Shown: positions 1 through 11,661, numbered from the stretch's first letter. The stretch: 64,000 bases of DNA from Astragalus membranaceus (GCA_039519185.1 JAZGSX010000023.1:310001-374000), one strand, 5' to 3'. Numbers and translations are program-made. Notes: generated by a model from the letters alone, not told the origin.

Positions 1-1419
1 CGTTGCGCCCGTGGCCGTTCCGGTTTTGGTGGATTTTTCCTAAAATTGTTTTGGTCATATCTTTTGACTCGGTTATCCGTTTTGAACGTTTCAAAATGCG
101 TTGTGAAGCTTATTCAGGTGCCCACCTGAATATTCTAATTTCTGGGCAGAATGAACTATTTTTCTGACGTTGGTCCCAGGTGTTGTAAAAGGTGTCTTTT
201 GAGTGTTTTCGGTGTCTCAGAATATTTTAGAAAATTATTATTTTCGAAAGTTGTCTTCTCCCCGATGTGGGTTCTGGTTGTTGCTGATTGGACGCCTCAA
301 GTGGCTGTCCCGGTGATAGCAATTGTCGTTGAAAACTATTTTGTGTCAAATCCTAAATTGGCCTAATTGAAATTGGTGTTGGTGTGATTGGTGGGTTGAT
401 TTGGTGAGTCTATTATGGTGTGATTGGTGGGTGAATTAATAGTTCCGGTGGGCCTATTGATTATTTGGTGTGATGAATTCCATTAATTATTTGGTGTGAT
501 GAATTTCATTAATCATTGGTGTGATATTGGTGTGTGACGGTGCATATTATGACGAGCAGAGGCTTCGGCCTATCATGAGTTATTGGCGTCAGTGTTGTGG
601 TATCACTGAGTTGATCTTGGTTGTTGATTATTTTCTGGTGCATTGTACATAGTGTTGCATAACTCATGTGCATATTATGACGAGCAGGGGCTTCGGCCTA
701 TTATGACGAGCAGAGGCTTCGGCCTATTATGACGAGCAGAGGCTTCGGCCTATTATGACGAGCAGAGGCCTCGGCCTATTATGACGAGCAGAGGCTTCGG
801 CCTATGGATCCACATGCATACTGCATTCATGCATATCATAACATGTGTGACGACCTTGGTGACTGTACCTTGGTGATATTTGTGTTAATGATGACTGTGA
901 TGTTTATAACTTGATGAAATTGACTGTTTTACCATTGATGATGAGATTGACTGTTTTACCCTTGGTGTTGTAATTGATGTTTGTGATTGGTGTGGTAGAC
1001 GTAGGTGTTATACTCTAACATATTCCTTATCATTCATTCCTATTAGATGTTAGATATCTCACCCCTTTTATGTGGTTGTTTACCCCAGGTGGTAACTTGC
1101 AGGTGAGTCCGAAGGAAGACATTAGTATCTTCGTTCGTTCGGTGTCGTCGGCTCTGATAAGTAGCACTCGGGAGGGTTGTCCTTGTGTCTTTCCTTATGT
1201 GTTATGTATATGCCTTTCTAAGTTGTAAACCTTTTGAAGTATGATTGCCAAGTTAAACCTTTTTATTTCCGCTGCATGTTTTTGAAAAGAAGTTAGTTAT
1301 AATTAAAGTACTCTGTTTGCGAAGTGGCTTTTCCGGTTCGAAAAATGTGACACTCTTTTGGCGCGAAAAACTCTGATATTTTTTTTAATAAACCGTTGGG
1401 TAGAAAAAGGGGTGTTACA
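1..1419 (+). mobile_element. 3' part of a Ty3/gypsy (Tekay-like) LTR, 5' end outside window
   Basis: The segment ends in TGTTACA (1413-1419), the usual end of these LTRs. Its last 80 bases closely match the end of the LTR at 51406-54335 (shared stretch around CACTCTTTTGGCGCG). It also has the TTTTGACTCGG module (from about 62) and the CTCTGATAAGTAGCAC motif (about 1153) found at the same relative places in other LTRs here. The next base starts reverse-transcriptase sequence rather than a primer site. This is therefore a 3' LTR or solo LTR inserted into an older element whose left half lies outside the window. The 71-codon frame at 151-366 is not considered a gene. Confidence 0.8.
673..804 (+). 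repeat. 26-bp tandem repeat inside the LTR (5 copies)
   Basis: Five head-to-tail 26-bp units start at about 673, 699, 725, 751 and 777. The core is GACGAGCAGAGGCTTCGGCC, with single-base differences between copies. An isolated copy lies at about 546-571. Related motifs occupy the equivalent part of other LTRs in the window (31483, 31632, 45283, 53500-53770). Confidence 0.9.
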
Positions 1420-1735
1420 GCCTCGCCATGGGGTGCTCCAGTGTTACTTGTCAAGAAGAAGGACGGAAGTATGAGATTGTGTATCGATTATCGTCAGTTG
1501 AATAAAGTAACCGTCAAGAACAAGTACCCTCTACTGAGGATTGATGATTTGCTAGACCAATTGAGAGGAGCTTCGGTATTTTCAAAGATTGATTTAAGGT
1601 CCGGCTATCACCAAATCAGGGTTCGAGCTTTGGACGTCCCGAAGACCGCTTTCCGTACGAGGTATGGACACTATGAATTTGTAGTGATGCCCTTCGGTTT
1701 GACCAATGCTCCAGCCGTATTCAAGGATTATATGA
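1420..1735 (+). pseudogene. Fragment of Ty3/gypsy reverse transcriptase (Tekay type)
   Basis: About 105 codons read in frame from 1420. They start at A-S-P-W-G-A-P, pass LVKKKDGSMRLCIDYRQLNK and SKIDLRSGYHQI, and stop before the catalytic F-I-D-D box. The wording is nearly the same as the nested element's RT (minus strand, about 18570-18860), so the fragment belongs to that subfamily. An LTR replaces everything upstream and satellite replaces everything downstream. It is a dead fragment. The open frame runs on into the satellite only because the satellite has few stops. Confidence 0.92.
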
Positions 1736-2979
1736 TTTCGTGTGATTTCGTACCAAGTGGGACCATATCGTACGATTTGGCCCATATTGTAAAAACTGGT
1801 ACGATTTCGAACCATTTTTTTGAGTTTGTACTAGTTCATACCATTTTGTACGATTTCGTACCTGTTCGTACCAGTTTGGACAAAATCGTACTATTTGGCC
1901 CATATTGTACAAACTCGTACGAGTTCATACCATTTCGTACGATTTCGTACCTGTTCATACCATTTCGTGTGATTTCGTACCAGTTCGGACCAAATTGTAC
2001 AATTTGGCCCATATTGTACATACTCGTACGACTTCGTACGATTTCATACCTGTTTGTTCCATTTCATACCATTTTGTTTGATTTGGTACCAGTGCGGACG
2101 AAATCGTACGATTTGGCCCATATTGTATAAATTGGTACGATTATGTACCATTTTTCCGAGTTTGTACTAGTTCATACCATTACGTACAATTTCTTACCTG
2201 TTAATACCATTTCGTGGGATTTCGTACCAGTTCGGACCAAATCGTAGTATTTGGAACATATTGTACATACTCGTACGAGTTCATACCATTTTTTTGAGTT
2301 TGTAGCAGTTCATACGATTTCGTTCCTGTTTGTCCCATTTCATACCATTTCGTATGATTTCGTACCAGTTCGGACCAAATCGTACGATTTGGCCCATATT
2401 GTATAAACTGGTACGATTTCGTACCAGTTTTTTATGTTCGTACTAGTTCATACCATTTCATATGATTTCGTACCTCTATAAACTAGTTTTGACCAAATCG
2501 TTCAATTTGGCCCATGTTGTACAAACTCGTACGAGTTCGGAACATTTTTTCCGAGTTCGTATCAGTTCGTATCAGTTCGTACAATTTCGTACCTGTTTGT
2601 ACCATTTCATACCATTTCGTATGATTTCGTACCAGTTCAGACCAAATCGTACGATTTGGCCCATATTGTATAAACTGGTACGATTTCGTACCATTTTTTC
2701 AAGTTCATACTAGTTCATACCATTTCGTACGATTTCGTACCTGTTCATACCATTTCGTGTGATTTCGTACCAGTTCGGACCAAAGTGTACAATTTGGCCC
2801 ATATTGTACATACTCGTACGAGTTCGTACCTGTTTGTTCCATTTCATACTATTTCGTGTGATTTCGTACCAGTTCCGACCAAATCATACGATTTGGCCCA
2901 TATTGTACCAACTTGTACGGGTTCGTACTAGTTCGTACGATTTCGTACCTGTTTGTACCATTTCATACCATTTCGTGGG
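1736..2979. repeat. Satellite array, segment 1 (10-bp-based, 100-140-bp higher-order units)
   Basis: Tandem variants of ATTTCGTACC / AGTTCGGACC arranged in larger units, each carrying one palindromic core such as CCAAATCGTACGATTTGG (2642-2659) or CCAAATTGTACAATTTGG (1990-2007), followed by CCATATTGTA. The array starts right after the RT fragment and is cut at 2979 by the Tat element. Open frames on both strands are by-products of the repeat and not genes. Confidence 0.92.
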
Positions 2980-5816
2980 TGTAGCGACCGAAAAATCCGA
3001 AGGAGGGGATTCTTCGTCATTTTTGCAATAAAGCCGCCATCAATATTTATTAAATAGGAAAACATTGAAAAAAACCTTTGTTTTTGGGTTCGGGGGTCGA
3101 TTATGCGCGGGGAAGGTATTAGCACCCCACAGCATCCTTTCAGGAGAAAGGTTACCATTTAATTTAATGTGTAGAGAGAGAGTTAATTTAAAGAAAATAC
3201 TTTAATTTACCTTTTTATTATTTGCAAAATTGAACAGGAAGACTTAATAAAAATTTTAGTTTTTTGCGCTTGACAGGAGTGGGCCTCTGCTCCTACGTAG
3301 TTCTTGGTGGAAAATGTTTGTATGTTTGGTGTTTTTTATTTATTTTGAAATTGGGAGAGGTATTCGTGACGACCAAACAAGTAAAACTCAGAGTGGTCGT
3401 TACTCATAGCTCGTTTGAAAACTAAAGTGGTTATTTACGGTCAAACAAGCTAAGCTCAGAGTGACCATCGGTAACAACCCATTTTATGTTTAGGAAAACA
3501 TTTATTTGCTATTTGGGGACAAAAAAAAATAAGTTTGTGAAAGAAAATATTTATTTAGGGAAAAGAAATATTTTTTAAAAGGAGAAACAGGGGGTGCAAT
3601 AGTAAAATAAGGGTGTAAATAAAAGGAGGGCTGTATTATTAAGACTGGGGTGTAGATAATAGCCCAATCTCATTTTTATTGGGCTGATCCGTTTCAAAAA
3701 TTCGTGGCCTTCAGAGGGGCGCGAGAAGTAAACGCAGGGGGGTGCTAATAGAGATCTGAAAAATAAAAAAACGTGAAAGGACAAAAATGCCCTTACACCC
3801 CTACTATAAAAACAAAAACTCAAAGTTAGAAACCCTAATTCTTTCTCTCCCTCACGCGGCGCTCATCTTCCCCAAAATGTCAACCCTAATTTTTTCTTCT
3901 CTTTCTCCTTGCCGCGGCTGATCACGCCCTCACTCCCCTCCTCTCCATTTTGCTTCCTCTCTCCCTGCTCTTTGTCCGCCTCTTTCTCCCTCTCAATACC
4001 AAATCGTTTTTTTTTATCTCTCCATCAACCCTACTATCGTTTTCTACCCCCTCACCGCCGCAAATGGCGAAAATAGATAGGGGACCGTGGTGTGGTTGTT
4101 CGTGGTGGCTTTTGGGTGGCGCGGAGGTGGATGGCTGTGAGGGGTTGTTCAGCGGACGGTGGTGTGCTGTGACGGGAAAGGGGGGTAGGTTTTCGTGGTG
4201 AGGAGAGAGAAAGGGCGTTGGTGGTGAGGAGGGAGAGGAGGCTGGTAGTGGTGGTTGTTGGTGACGGTTCGTACGGTGGTGGTGGTTGCGAGGAGGTGAA
4301 GGGTGGTGACTGTGGGTCGTTTCGGGTCGGGATGGTGAGAAGAGGTGAAGAGTGGGTTGGCTACGATGGCATGGAGGAGGTGGTTCGGTTTGATGGCGGC
4401 GCACGGCGAGGCTACGGCGGCTCACGGTGGCCGAAGGTACAAGCTCCTCTTTTTCTCACTGTTTCGGTTCTTTATTCATTCTGCCCCCTCCCTCCCTTGC
4501 CATTCCTCTCTCTCTTTGTTAACCCTCTTCTCTTCTGTGTGTATGATTTTGTGTTGTTGTTGCCCTTTTCTTTTTTTCTTTTATTCCCTACGATTCCCCC
4601 TCCGCTCTGTGCGTGTTTTGTGTTAATTAATCTTTTTTGTCACAGTGCCTTCACAGTTCCCTCCCCCTCCCTATGTTCTGTTTCTATTTTTTTGATTTCA
4701 TTTCTAAAGAACATGCTACACCATTTTTTTTTTAAAATGACAAGAGTAAAATAAAAATTACTTTATATAAAAAAACAACATATACGATATTGTGCAAAGA
4801 ACAGATTCCAGAGTTTATTATGTTTTATACATGCTGTTATGTGTAGTGTGCAAGTATGTAGGAATAAATAAAACATGCCATTTTATTTAAGCAAACAAAT
4901 TTGGGAAAACACCTGGTTCAGTGCCTTTGGAGAAGGAAAAAAAAAGGGATCCTTTTTACCTTTCTCTCACGACTTCAGCTCCTGTCTCTAACTTTGTAAA
5001 CTACTTCTCTATTTTTCTCTCTAATTTGATAGCAGAATAAACTTCGTGTGTCTCTATTCTGTTTGGTTTTTGGGTCCCCTGTTCACTGTGTATCACTGTT
5101 TATTTATAGTCCAATACGTGGAGCAGCAGGTATGGGAGGAAGCAGGGAATCAAAACCCTCAGGAGACCAAGCTGTTGCTGTTGCAGTGGAGCAGATTGGA
5201 GCAGTGGAGCAGCAGCTTGCAGGATGGTACCTGCCAATGCTGCCATGTTTCTTTTTTGCTGAAAATGGGAGGCAAGTAAAGGGACAAGAAGAAGGAAGTT
5301 TGGGCTTGTAGCTTCCTGGAGAGGGCAAGGCAGCAAGTCGCAGGCTGCTGTCCCTTTTTTTGATTTTTGCTTTATTATTTTTTTGTATTCTTTTTTGCTT
5401 TTAATTAAATTTTTGTACCAATTGCATTTAAATTTTTTGTCCTCATGTAAATCAAAGTTGACTTAGGTTGTACCTTTTATTTTGTAAAAAAAAAAACTGT
5501 TTATAATAATAAAAACATTAATTCAGAAATTGATTTTTGTTAGATTTTTTTTTATAACAATAATAATAAACTAACAAATAAAACGAGCACCGAAAAAAAA
5601 GCGTACACGACGAGAGGCGAACACGCGCACGCAAAGAGAGTAACGACACGCACACGATTAGGAATCACACGCGTATGTGGTTAGAAATAACATGTGCACG
5701 CAACAATGTGAAAACGTTAAGACTAACGCGTGTACGCGACTAAAAATAATACTTGTGCACCATAGACCATGTTTTTTGGGACTTTTCGATTAGTCGGACA
5801 AAATTAGGGTATGACA
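2980..5816 (-). mobile_element. 3' LTR of the Tat element
   Basis: 2837 bp, TGTCATACCC...CGCTACA on the minus strand. It matches the right-hand LTR closely along its length. Three indels separate the two: about 33, 14 and 21 bp are missing here relative to 12416-12450, around 13430 and around 13590, each at a short direct repeat (for example ACGTA). A TATATAAAG-like sequence on the minus strand lies near 4762-4772. The rest is AT-rich and pyrimidine-rich noncoding sequence; small frames such as 3922-4425 minus and 4218-4754 plus have low-complexity products and are not genes. Confidence 0.9.
3661..3840 (+). promoter_or_regulatory. Promoter-like cluster on the strand opposite to the Tat element
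   Basis: Read on the plus strand: AGCCCAAT and TTGGGCT (3661-3684, site II-like GCCCA motifs), TATAAAAA (3805-3812), then AAACCCTAA (3830-3838, telo-box) and a CT-rich stretch. This order resembles plant housekeeping promoters. It points away from the element's coding sense and is kept in the other LTR (about 12810-12987). The motifs are visible; activity is inference. Confidence 0.3.
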
Positions 5817-5830
5817 GCTGCCCCTATTTA
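5817..5830 (-). promoter_or_regulatory. Polypurine tract region of the Tat element
   Basis: On the minus strand the bases next to the 3' LTR read TAGGGGCAGC directly before TGTCATACCC. A short purine-rich stretch at this position primes plus-strand DNA synthesis in this lineage. Confidence 0.6.
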
Positions 5831-7272
5831 TTTATATTTTACTAGGAAATATGAAGGGCTTTCAAATTTCTCGAGTAAAATAGAAATAAAGATAAAAAGA
5901 CACTAATTTTGTCAAAACCTTTTCTTTTTGAGAAAATCATAAAAAAATGGATTTACATAGAACAAAAGTAAAGAAGGATCGCTGGGGATCTGAAGGAGCA
6001 TTCGGGGCTCTGATGGTCTAATTCACAGTCGATGCCCGGCGCATTGACTGGAGTAAAACTGAAGGACCGACGGGGTCCGAAGGGCATGCCTAAGCCTGAT
6101 GGACCAATGGGTCTGAAGGAGCGCAAACTAGCAACGGTACTAGTAAAATGGTCTGCTTGGGGGATGGCCTTTTTCGAGCGGCCATGGGTGGCAAGGTCAG
6201 GTCGTTGACCTGATTTGCACACCTCGAAGGACGTGCACTGTGTTTTTTAGGCGGACACAGCTAGTCTGAAGGACCTGGGGTCGAATGATCCATCGGTTGC
6301 TCGATTAACGCGACATGCGATCTGGATTGAAGGACCAATTGTTGGTCTGAAGGAGCGCTAGGGCTCTGAAGGACCGCTGGGGGTCTAAAAGGTTGATGCT
6401 AGGCTCAATGCTAACACTATAACTTAAATTTTTTGACATATAAAAAACTAATCTATATTTGAGCGCATTTTAAGGATGCAATGGATGATGTATGCGTTCA
6501 TGCAGTGTAAGCATGTGCAACGATCGATATCTGGTGTTATGATGAATGAAATGTGGGATGATTTTTCTCTTTGTTTGTGTTTTTTCTTTTTTTTTGATTC
6601 TTTTCGCTCTTTTGCTCTTTCTTGATTTTTCTGCTGATCTCATCACCTCGCAGGACTCTCGACGTGAGATATGAAGGTTGCCTCAAAGTAGTGGTGCCAT
6701 AGCGCGGGTTATTGTGCTTCGTTGCTTGAAGTGATTATGCATTTGTCTTCTTTGCCATTTTATAAGAGATCATCTCATTTTTGTGATTTTTAGAATTTTC
6801 GCAATGATTGTAATGCTTTCGATTATGCACATGTTTCGCAATTCAATATCATCTACCATAAAACATCTTTTCAAAGCAAATAGGGAAGTGAGAGAGTGGA
6901 GATAGAGTTTAATATTCAAATGGAAAACGAGTGCGCAGAAGGTCACACTGGCTGAAAATTACATTGAGAGTTTAAACTAAAAAGAAAGAAAGAAAAAGAA
7001 AAAACAGATCTTTTGATTGTTTGTATCTTTGAGGTGGCAATGCCAATCACCCATACACATGACCTTGAGCATCCATCACCCAACTTTCGGAGGACTGCCT
7101 TTGCATTTGTTCCAAGTCCAACTTATTGACCCTAATTTTTTTTCCCGGACTGCTCTTTAGAGTTTTCAATCCACCAGGTCACTCTAATTTTTGCCCAGGC
7201 CGCCCTTTCGGGTTTTCAACCTAGCGAGCTCATTTTTGCTTGGCTCATCTTTCTCTTTTTTCATATATTTCT
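5831..7272 (-). repeat. 3' noncoding region of the Tat element with degenerate repeats (about 5970-6390)
   Basis: About 1.4 kb between the integrase stop and the polypurine tract. Around 5970-6390 the plus strand repeats variants of CTGAAGGACCGCTGGGG and CTGAAGGAGCGCTAGGG, roughly every 20-40 bp, much diverged. Repeat-bearing 3' untranslated regions are a known trait of Tat-lineage elements. The remainder is AT-rich with no coding sequence that I can support; the 89-codon frame at 5953-6222 is part of the repeat. Confidence 0.7.
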
Positions 7273-8250
7273 TTAGGCATAGTACTTCTTAACTGCATCT
7301 GAGTTCACTGGGAGTGGGAGGTCTTCACCGTCCATTTTTGTGAGAATTAAGGCTCCTCCAGGGAATGCTTTCTTTACCACATAGGGCCCTTCGTAATTAG
7401 GGGTCCATTTTCCACGGGAATCCTTTTGGATAGGCAAAATTTTCTTGAGCACTAGATCTCCTTCTTGGAACTGCCGGGGTCGAACTTTCTTATCATAAGA
7501 TTTCTTCATTCTCTGCTGATACAACTGCCCGTGACACAAAGCTTCCACTCTTTTTTCCTCTATGAGGTTCAAATGATCGAATCGAGATTGAACCCATTCT
7601 GCTTCCTCTAATTTGGTTTCAATTAACACTCGCAGAGAGGGTATTTTGACTTCTACGGGAAGAACTGCTTCCATCCCGTATACTAGTGAGAATGGTGTTG
7701 CCCCTGTTGACGTGCGAACTGAGGTCCTGTACCCATGCAAAGCGAAAGGTAACATTTTATGCCAGTCCTTGAAAGTCACTACCATCTTTTGCACGATCTT
7801 CTTTATGTTCTTATCTGCAGCTTCGACTGCCCCGTTCATCTTTGGACGGTACGGGGAGGAATTATGATGTTGGATTTTGAAGTCGTCACTCAGCTCTCTC
7901 ATCATCTTGTTGTTCAGGTTGGTCCCATTGTCTGTGATGATTTTATTTGGCAGACCTTAACGGCAGATCAAATCTCTTTTCATGAACTTGACAACCACAG
8001 CTTTTGTTACGCTGGCGTAAGAAGCGGCCTCGACCCATTTGGTGAAATAATCGATAGCGACAAGAATGAAGCGATGCCCATTTGATGCCTTAGGTTCGAT
8101 GGGACCAATGACATCCATTCCCCACATTGAGAATGGCCATGGTGCTGTTAGGACATTCAAAGAGGCAGGTGGCACATGGATATTATCAGCGTAGATTTGA
8201 CACTTGTGGCATTTTCTCACGTAGTTAAAGCAGTCGGTCTCCATTGACAA
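7273..8250 (-). pseudogene. Integrase of the Tat element, one internal stop
   Basis: Integrase inserts the cDNA into the host chromosome. Two open stretches lie in one frame: 8250-7957 (zinc-binding Cys pair in RKCHKCQIYA, then MDVIGP with the first catalytic Asp and DYFTKWVEA) and 7905-7273. The second Asp, in I-I-T-D-N-G-T near 7930, lies between them. The catalytic Glu is in NGAVEAADKN, and a GPY/F-like module follows (YEGPYVVKKAF). A TAA at about 7957 and a TAG at about 8249 interrupt the frame from RNase H to integrase. It ends at KKYYA without a chromodomain, as is usual in Tat. Nonfunctional as it stands. Confidence 0.9.
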
Positions 8251-10254
8251 CTAGTAGTAGCCATCCCTTAGGATTTTTCTTGCCATGGTGTGCCCGCTAG
8301 AATGGGATCCGAACGAGCCTTCATGGACGTCTTTCATAATTCTTTCTGCTTCTTCTTTTGCAACACATCTGAGGAGGACCATGTCGTGGTTCCTTTTGTA
8401 AAGCACCTCCCCGTTTAGGAAGAAACCCATCGATAACCTCCTAAGTGTTCTCTTGTCATTCTCAAGGGCACCAGGAGGATACTCTCGACTTGTGATATAG
8501 TGCTTGATATCGTAATACCAAGGTTTACTGTCAGGCTCTTCTTCGATTGCCACGCAATGATGTGCCGGTAGGTCTCGATGTTGGATTCGGATGAATGTCA
8601 GACTTTTGTTGTTATTGATATTGAACATTGATGACAAAGTCGCCAAAGCGTCAGCCAACTGATTTTCTTCGCGAGGGAGATGGTGGAAATCGACCTCCTC
8701 GAATCGTTCAACCATCTCTTGGATGTGATCACGATAAGGAATTAATTTAGAATCCCTGGCTTCCCAGTCGCCTTTTATCTGATCGATGACCAACGCTGAG
8801 TCCCCATATACATCGAGTCTTTGGACTTTCCATTCAAGGCGCGCGTTGATGCCTAGGACACACGCTTCATATTCTGCAATGTTATTGGTGCAATAGAAGC
8901 TCAGTCTAGCAGTGAATGGTATGAAGCGGTTATCAGGGGAAATCAGCACAGCTCCGACCCCGTGCCCATACAAATTGGAAGCGCCATCAAATGACATCCT
9001 CCACCTTTCGTCGTCTGGATATTTCCCTTCTCCGAATAGAGCCATTATATCTTCATCTGGGAAATCGTATTGCATTGATTGGTAATTCTCAATGGGCTGA
9101 TGTGCCAAGTATTCAGCTAGGGCACTACCTTTGATTGATTTCTGAGTGACATACAAAAGGTCGTATTCGGATAGTAGCATTTGCCAGCGGGCGATTCTTC
9201 CTATGAGTGCAGGTTTTTCAAATATGTACTTGATTGGATCCATTTTAGATACCAGCCAAGTCGTGTGGCTTAGCATGTACTGCCTCAGACGACGTGCAGC
9301 CCAGGCCAAATCGCAACATGTTTTTTCCAACAATGAATATCTTATCTCGCACTCGGTGAACTTCTTGCTTAGGTAGTAGATGGCATGTTCTCTCCTTCCA
9401 GACTCATCATGTTGCCCCAGTACGCAACCCATTGAGTTGTCTAGCACTGTTAAGTATAGAATGAGGGGCCTGCCTTGCACCGGTGGCATCAGAATCGGTG
9501 GATTTTGGAGGTACCTCTTGATCTTTTCAAAGGCTTCTTGGCACTTATCACTCCACTTTGTTTCTTGGTTCTTGCATAGTAATTTGAAGATAGGCTCACA
9601 GGTAGATGTTAATTGGGCTATGAATCTGGAGATGTAGTTCAACCTTCCTAGGAACCCACAGACTTCTTTTTCAGTTTTAGGTGCTGGCATTTCAAGAATT
9701 GCTCGCACCTTGTCTGGATCTACCTCTATTCCCTTTTGACTGACTATGAACCCCAACAGCTTTCCTGATCTTACGCCGAAGGTGCATTTTGCAGGGTTTA
9801 GTCTGAGCTTGAACTTCTTTAGACGTTCAAAAAGTTTTCGCAGATTAACAATATGCTCCTCCTCAGTTTTGGACTTGGCAATCATATCATCCACGTACAC
9901 CTCTATTTCTTTATGCATCATATCATGGAATAAAGCTACCATCGCCCTTTGGTATGTTGCACCAGCGTTCTTCAATCCGAATAGCATTACTTTGTAACAG
10001 AAGGTTCCCCAGAGAGTGATGAAGGTGGTTTTCTCCATATCTTCGGGGGCCATCTTGATTTGATTATATCCGGAGTATCCATCCATGAAGGAAAATAAGG
10101 AGTGTTGCGCTGTGCTATCCACCAGGACATCAATATGGGGCAAAGGGAAATCATCTTTAGGACTTGCTCTGTTCAGGTCTCGATAATCGACGCACATTCT
10201 GACCTTCCCATCCTTCTTCGGAACCGGGACAATGTTGGCTACCCATTGAGGATA
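8251..10254 (-). pseudogene. Reverse transcriptase - RNase H - archaeal-type RNase H of the Tat element
   Basis: The 648-codon open stretch (10197-8251) begins inside the RT fingers at MCVDYRDLNRASPKDDFPLP. Upstream codons to 10254 (YPQWVANIVPVPKKDGK) continue in frame from a TAG at 10255-10257. The catalytic box YVDD is intact near residue 100. The first RNase H follows (LTVLDNSMGCVLGQ, about residues 250-390). A second RNase H fold spans about residues 400-525, with FDGAS, EYEACVLG, GDSALVIDQIKGDWEARD and ADALA motifs. This second, archaeal-type RNase H marks the Tat lineage. The stretch ends at DGYY with a stop where Trp is usual. Enzymatic residues look good, but the polyprotein is broken on both sides. 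Confidence 0.93.
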
Positions 10255-11202
10255 CTATGCTACTGCTAAGAATCCGGCATCAAACTGCTTCTTGTCCTCA
10301 TCTCTGATTTTTAGTGACATATCCGGCTTCATCCGTCTCAGCTTTTGCTTTACTGGCGGGCATTCGGGTTTTACTGGTAACTTATGCTCGACTATGTTGG
10401 GGTCCAGTCCAGGCATGTCTTGGTATGTCCATGCGAAGATGTCAACATAGTCGAAAAAGAGCCTAACTAGCTTCTCTCGTTCACTATCTTTCATTGTGAT
10501 GCCGATCTTAACCTCTTTCTTATCTTCTTCTGTGCCCAAGTTTATTATCTCAGTAGATTCCTCGTGGGGTTGAATCACTTTCTCTTCTTGTTCCATCATT
10601 CTCATTAGTTCTGGAGGAGTTTCCCAGTTATCTTCAACATCTTCCTCAGTTTGATTAATGGGGCGATCAAAGTCACATAATGAATTATTGGCGTTGTTAT
10701 TGTCAAAGATGTTTTTTTCAAATCTGCATTAGTATAAATTGACGGAATGAAAAACGAGCAAAAAGAAAATAAAATGCAAGTGCAAAAGAAAACTGAAATT
10801 TATTGGAGAATCTAAAATAATATTTTATTGATATTGATATTGAAAGGAAACATGTGTGCCTGAATGAAATGTCCTAAGGCCTTGGGCAGAGCCATAGGAT
10901 TGCATTACAGAAACATTACTTTGAACTAAAAACTACAGGAAAATCGACGATCTCCCAATTCTTGAACTTTTCGCTTGCTGGACAACGACGCACAAGACTG
11001 ACACCGCCATTTTCAGCGCTTGAATCATCTTCAATAGCTGCAACTTGGTTAGGATCTAGCATCCCTGCGCTCTGAAAGCTTTGCTTTATGTCGCAGATGA
11101 AAATATTCTTCATATTTGGCTCCCGACCCTCAAGTTTGGCCAACCTCCGCTCCTTCTTTTCTGCGGCGATCCTTCCTTTGTCAGTACGACTAGGCCGGTA
11201 CC
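10255..11202 (-). pseudogene. Protease-RT linker region of the Tat element, frame-shifted
   Basis: Two in-order pieces are readable. At 11143-10916 there is a basic stretch, LAKLEGREPNMK, and then an acidic stretch, shifted by one base relative to the protease frame. At 10605-10255 there is an acidic linker with VRLFFDYVDIFAWTYQDMPG and IVEHKLPVKPECPPVKQKLRRM, the run-in to RT, in the RT frame. An AT-rich stretch (about 10700-10915) separates them and codes for nothing obvious. Ogre-type elements are known to carry an intron around the protease-RT junction. This could be such a region, but I could not fix splice sites. Confidence 0.7.
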
Positions 11203-11661
11203 CTATCCCCCATCTGTCTTTTCACGCAGCTGTATGGGTGTTAGGATCCCTTGTTCAGTCTTCCCTAAACCACTTCCAGCTTGATAACCCTTGCTTGTCA
11301 TGACTTTAGCAATCATCAGTGCAGCTTTGGACAGCTTTGGTTTTAACGATGGGGCCTCATCCCCCACAAAGATAGCATTTGCAATTTCTAGTGCTTGGAA
11401 GGCGGTCTCGAAAGATTCTTCTGCAGCCTCAACATAACGGATAGGAAACGGCTTATTAACTAGCAACTCTTCTTCCCCCGAAACGACCACTAACTTGTTG
11501 TTGACTATGAACTTGAGCTTTTGATGTAGAGAAGAAGAGGGCACAGTCCCTGCAGAATGGATCCAAGGTCTTCCCAGAAGATAGCTGTAAGACGGATTGA
11601 TGTCGATCACTTGGAAACTCACTATGAAGACCTCTGGACCTACCTGTACAGGTAACTCCAT
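11203..11661 (-). pseudogene. Aspartic protease region of the Tat element (partial)
   Basis: A 152-codon open stretch with VGPEVFIVSFQVIDINPSYS and LLGRPWIHSAGTVPSSLHQK-like wording, typical of the end of the Tat protease domain. A glycine-rich tail follows (KGYQAGSGLGKTEQGI). The D-S/T-G catalytic part would lie upstream and is not found. The frame ends in a stop at 11203-11205 at a run of G, where a one-base shift would continue into the next piece. The start Met at 11661 is arbitrary; this is a remnant. Confidence 0.75.

Noticed and set aside
1736..2979. Long open frames in the satellite on both strands with Tyr-, Arg- and Val-rich repeated peptides
   Set aside because: They appear in several frames and on both strands of every satellite segment, follow the repeat period, and have no start context or conserved neighbour. 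They result from few stop codons in the repeat.
3922..4425. 167-codon Pro/Ser/His-rich frame on the minus strand of the Tat LTR
   Set aside because: Low-complexity product, broken by indels in the other LTR (13297-13608), overlapping frames on the other strand; not a gene.
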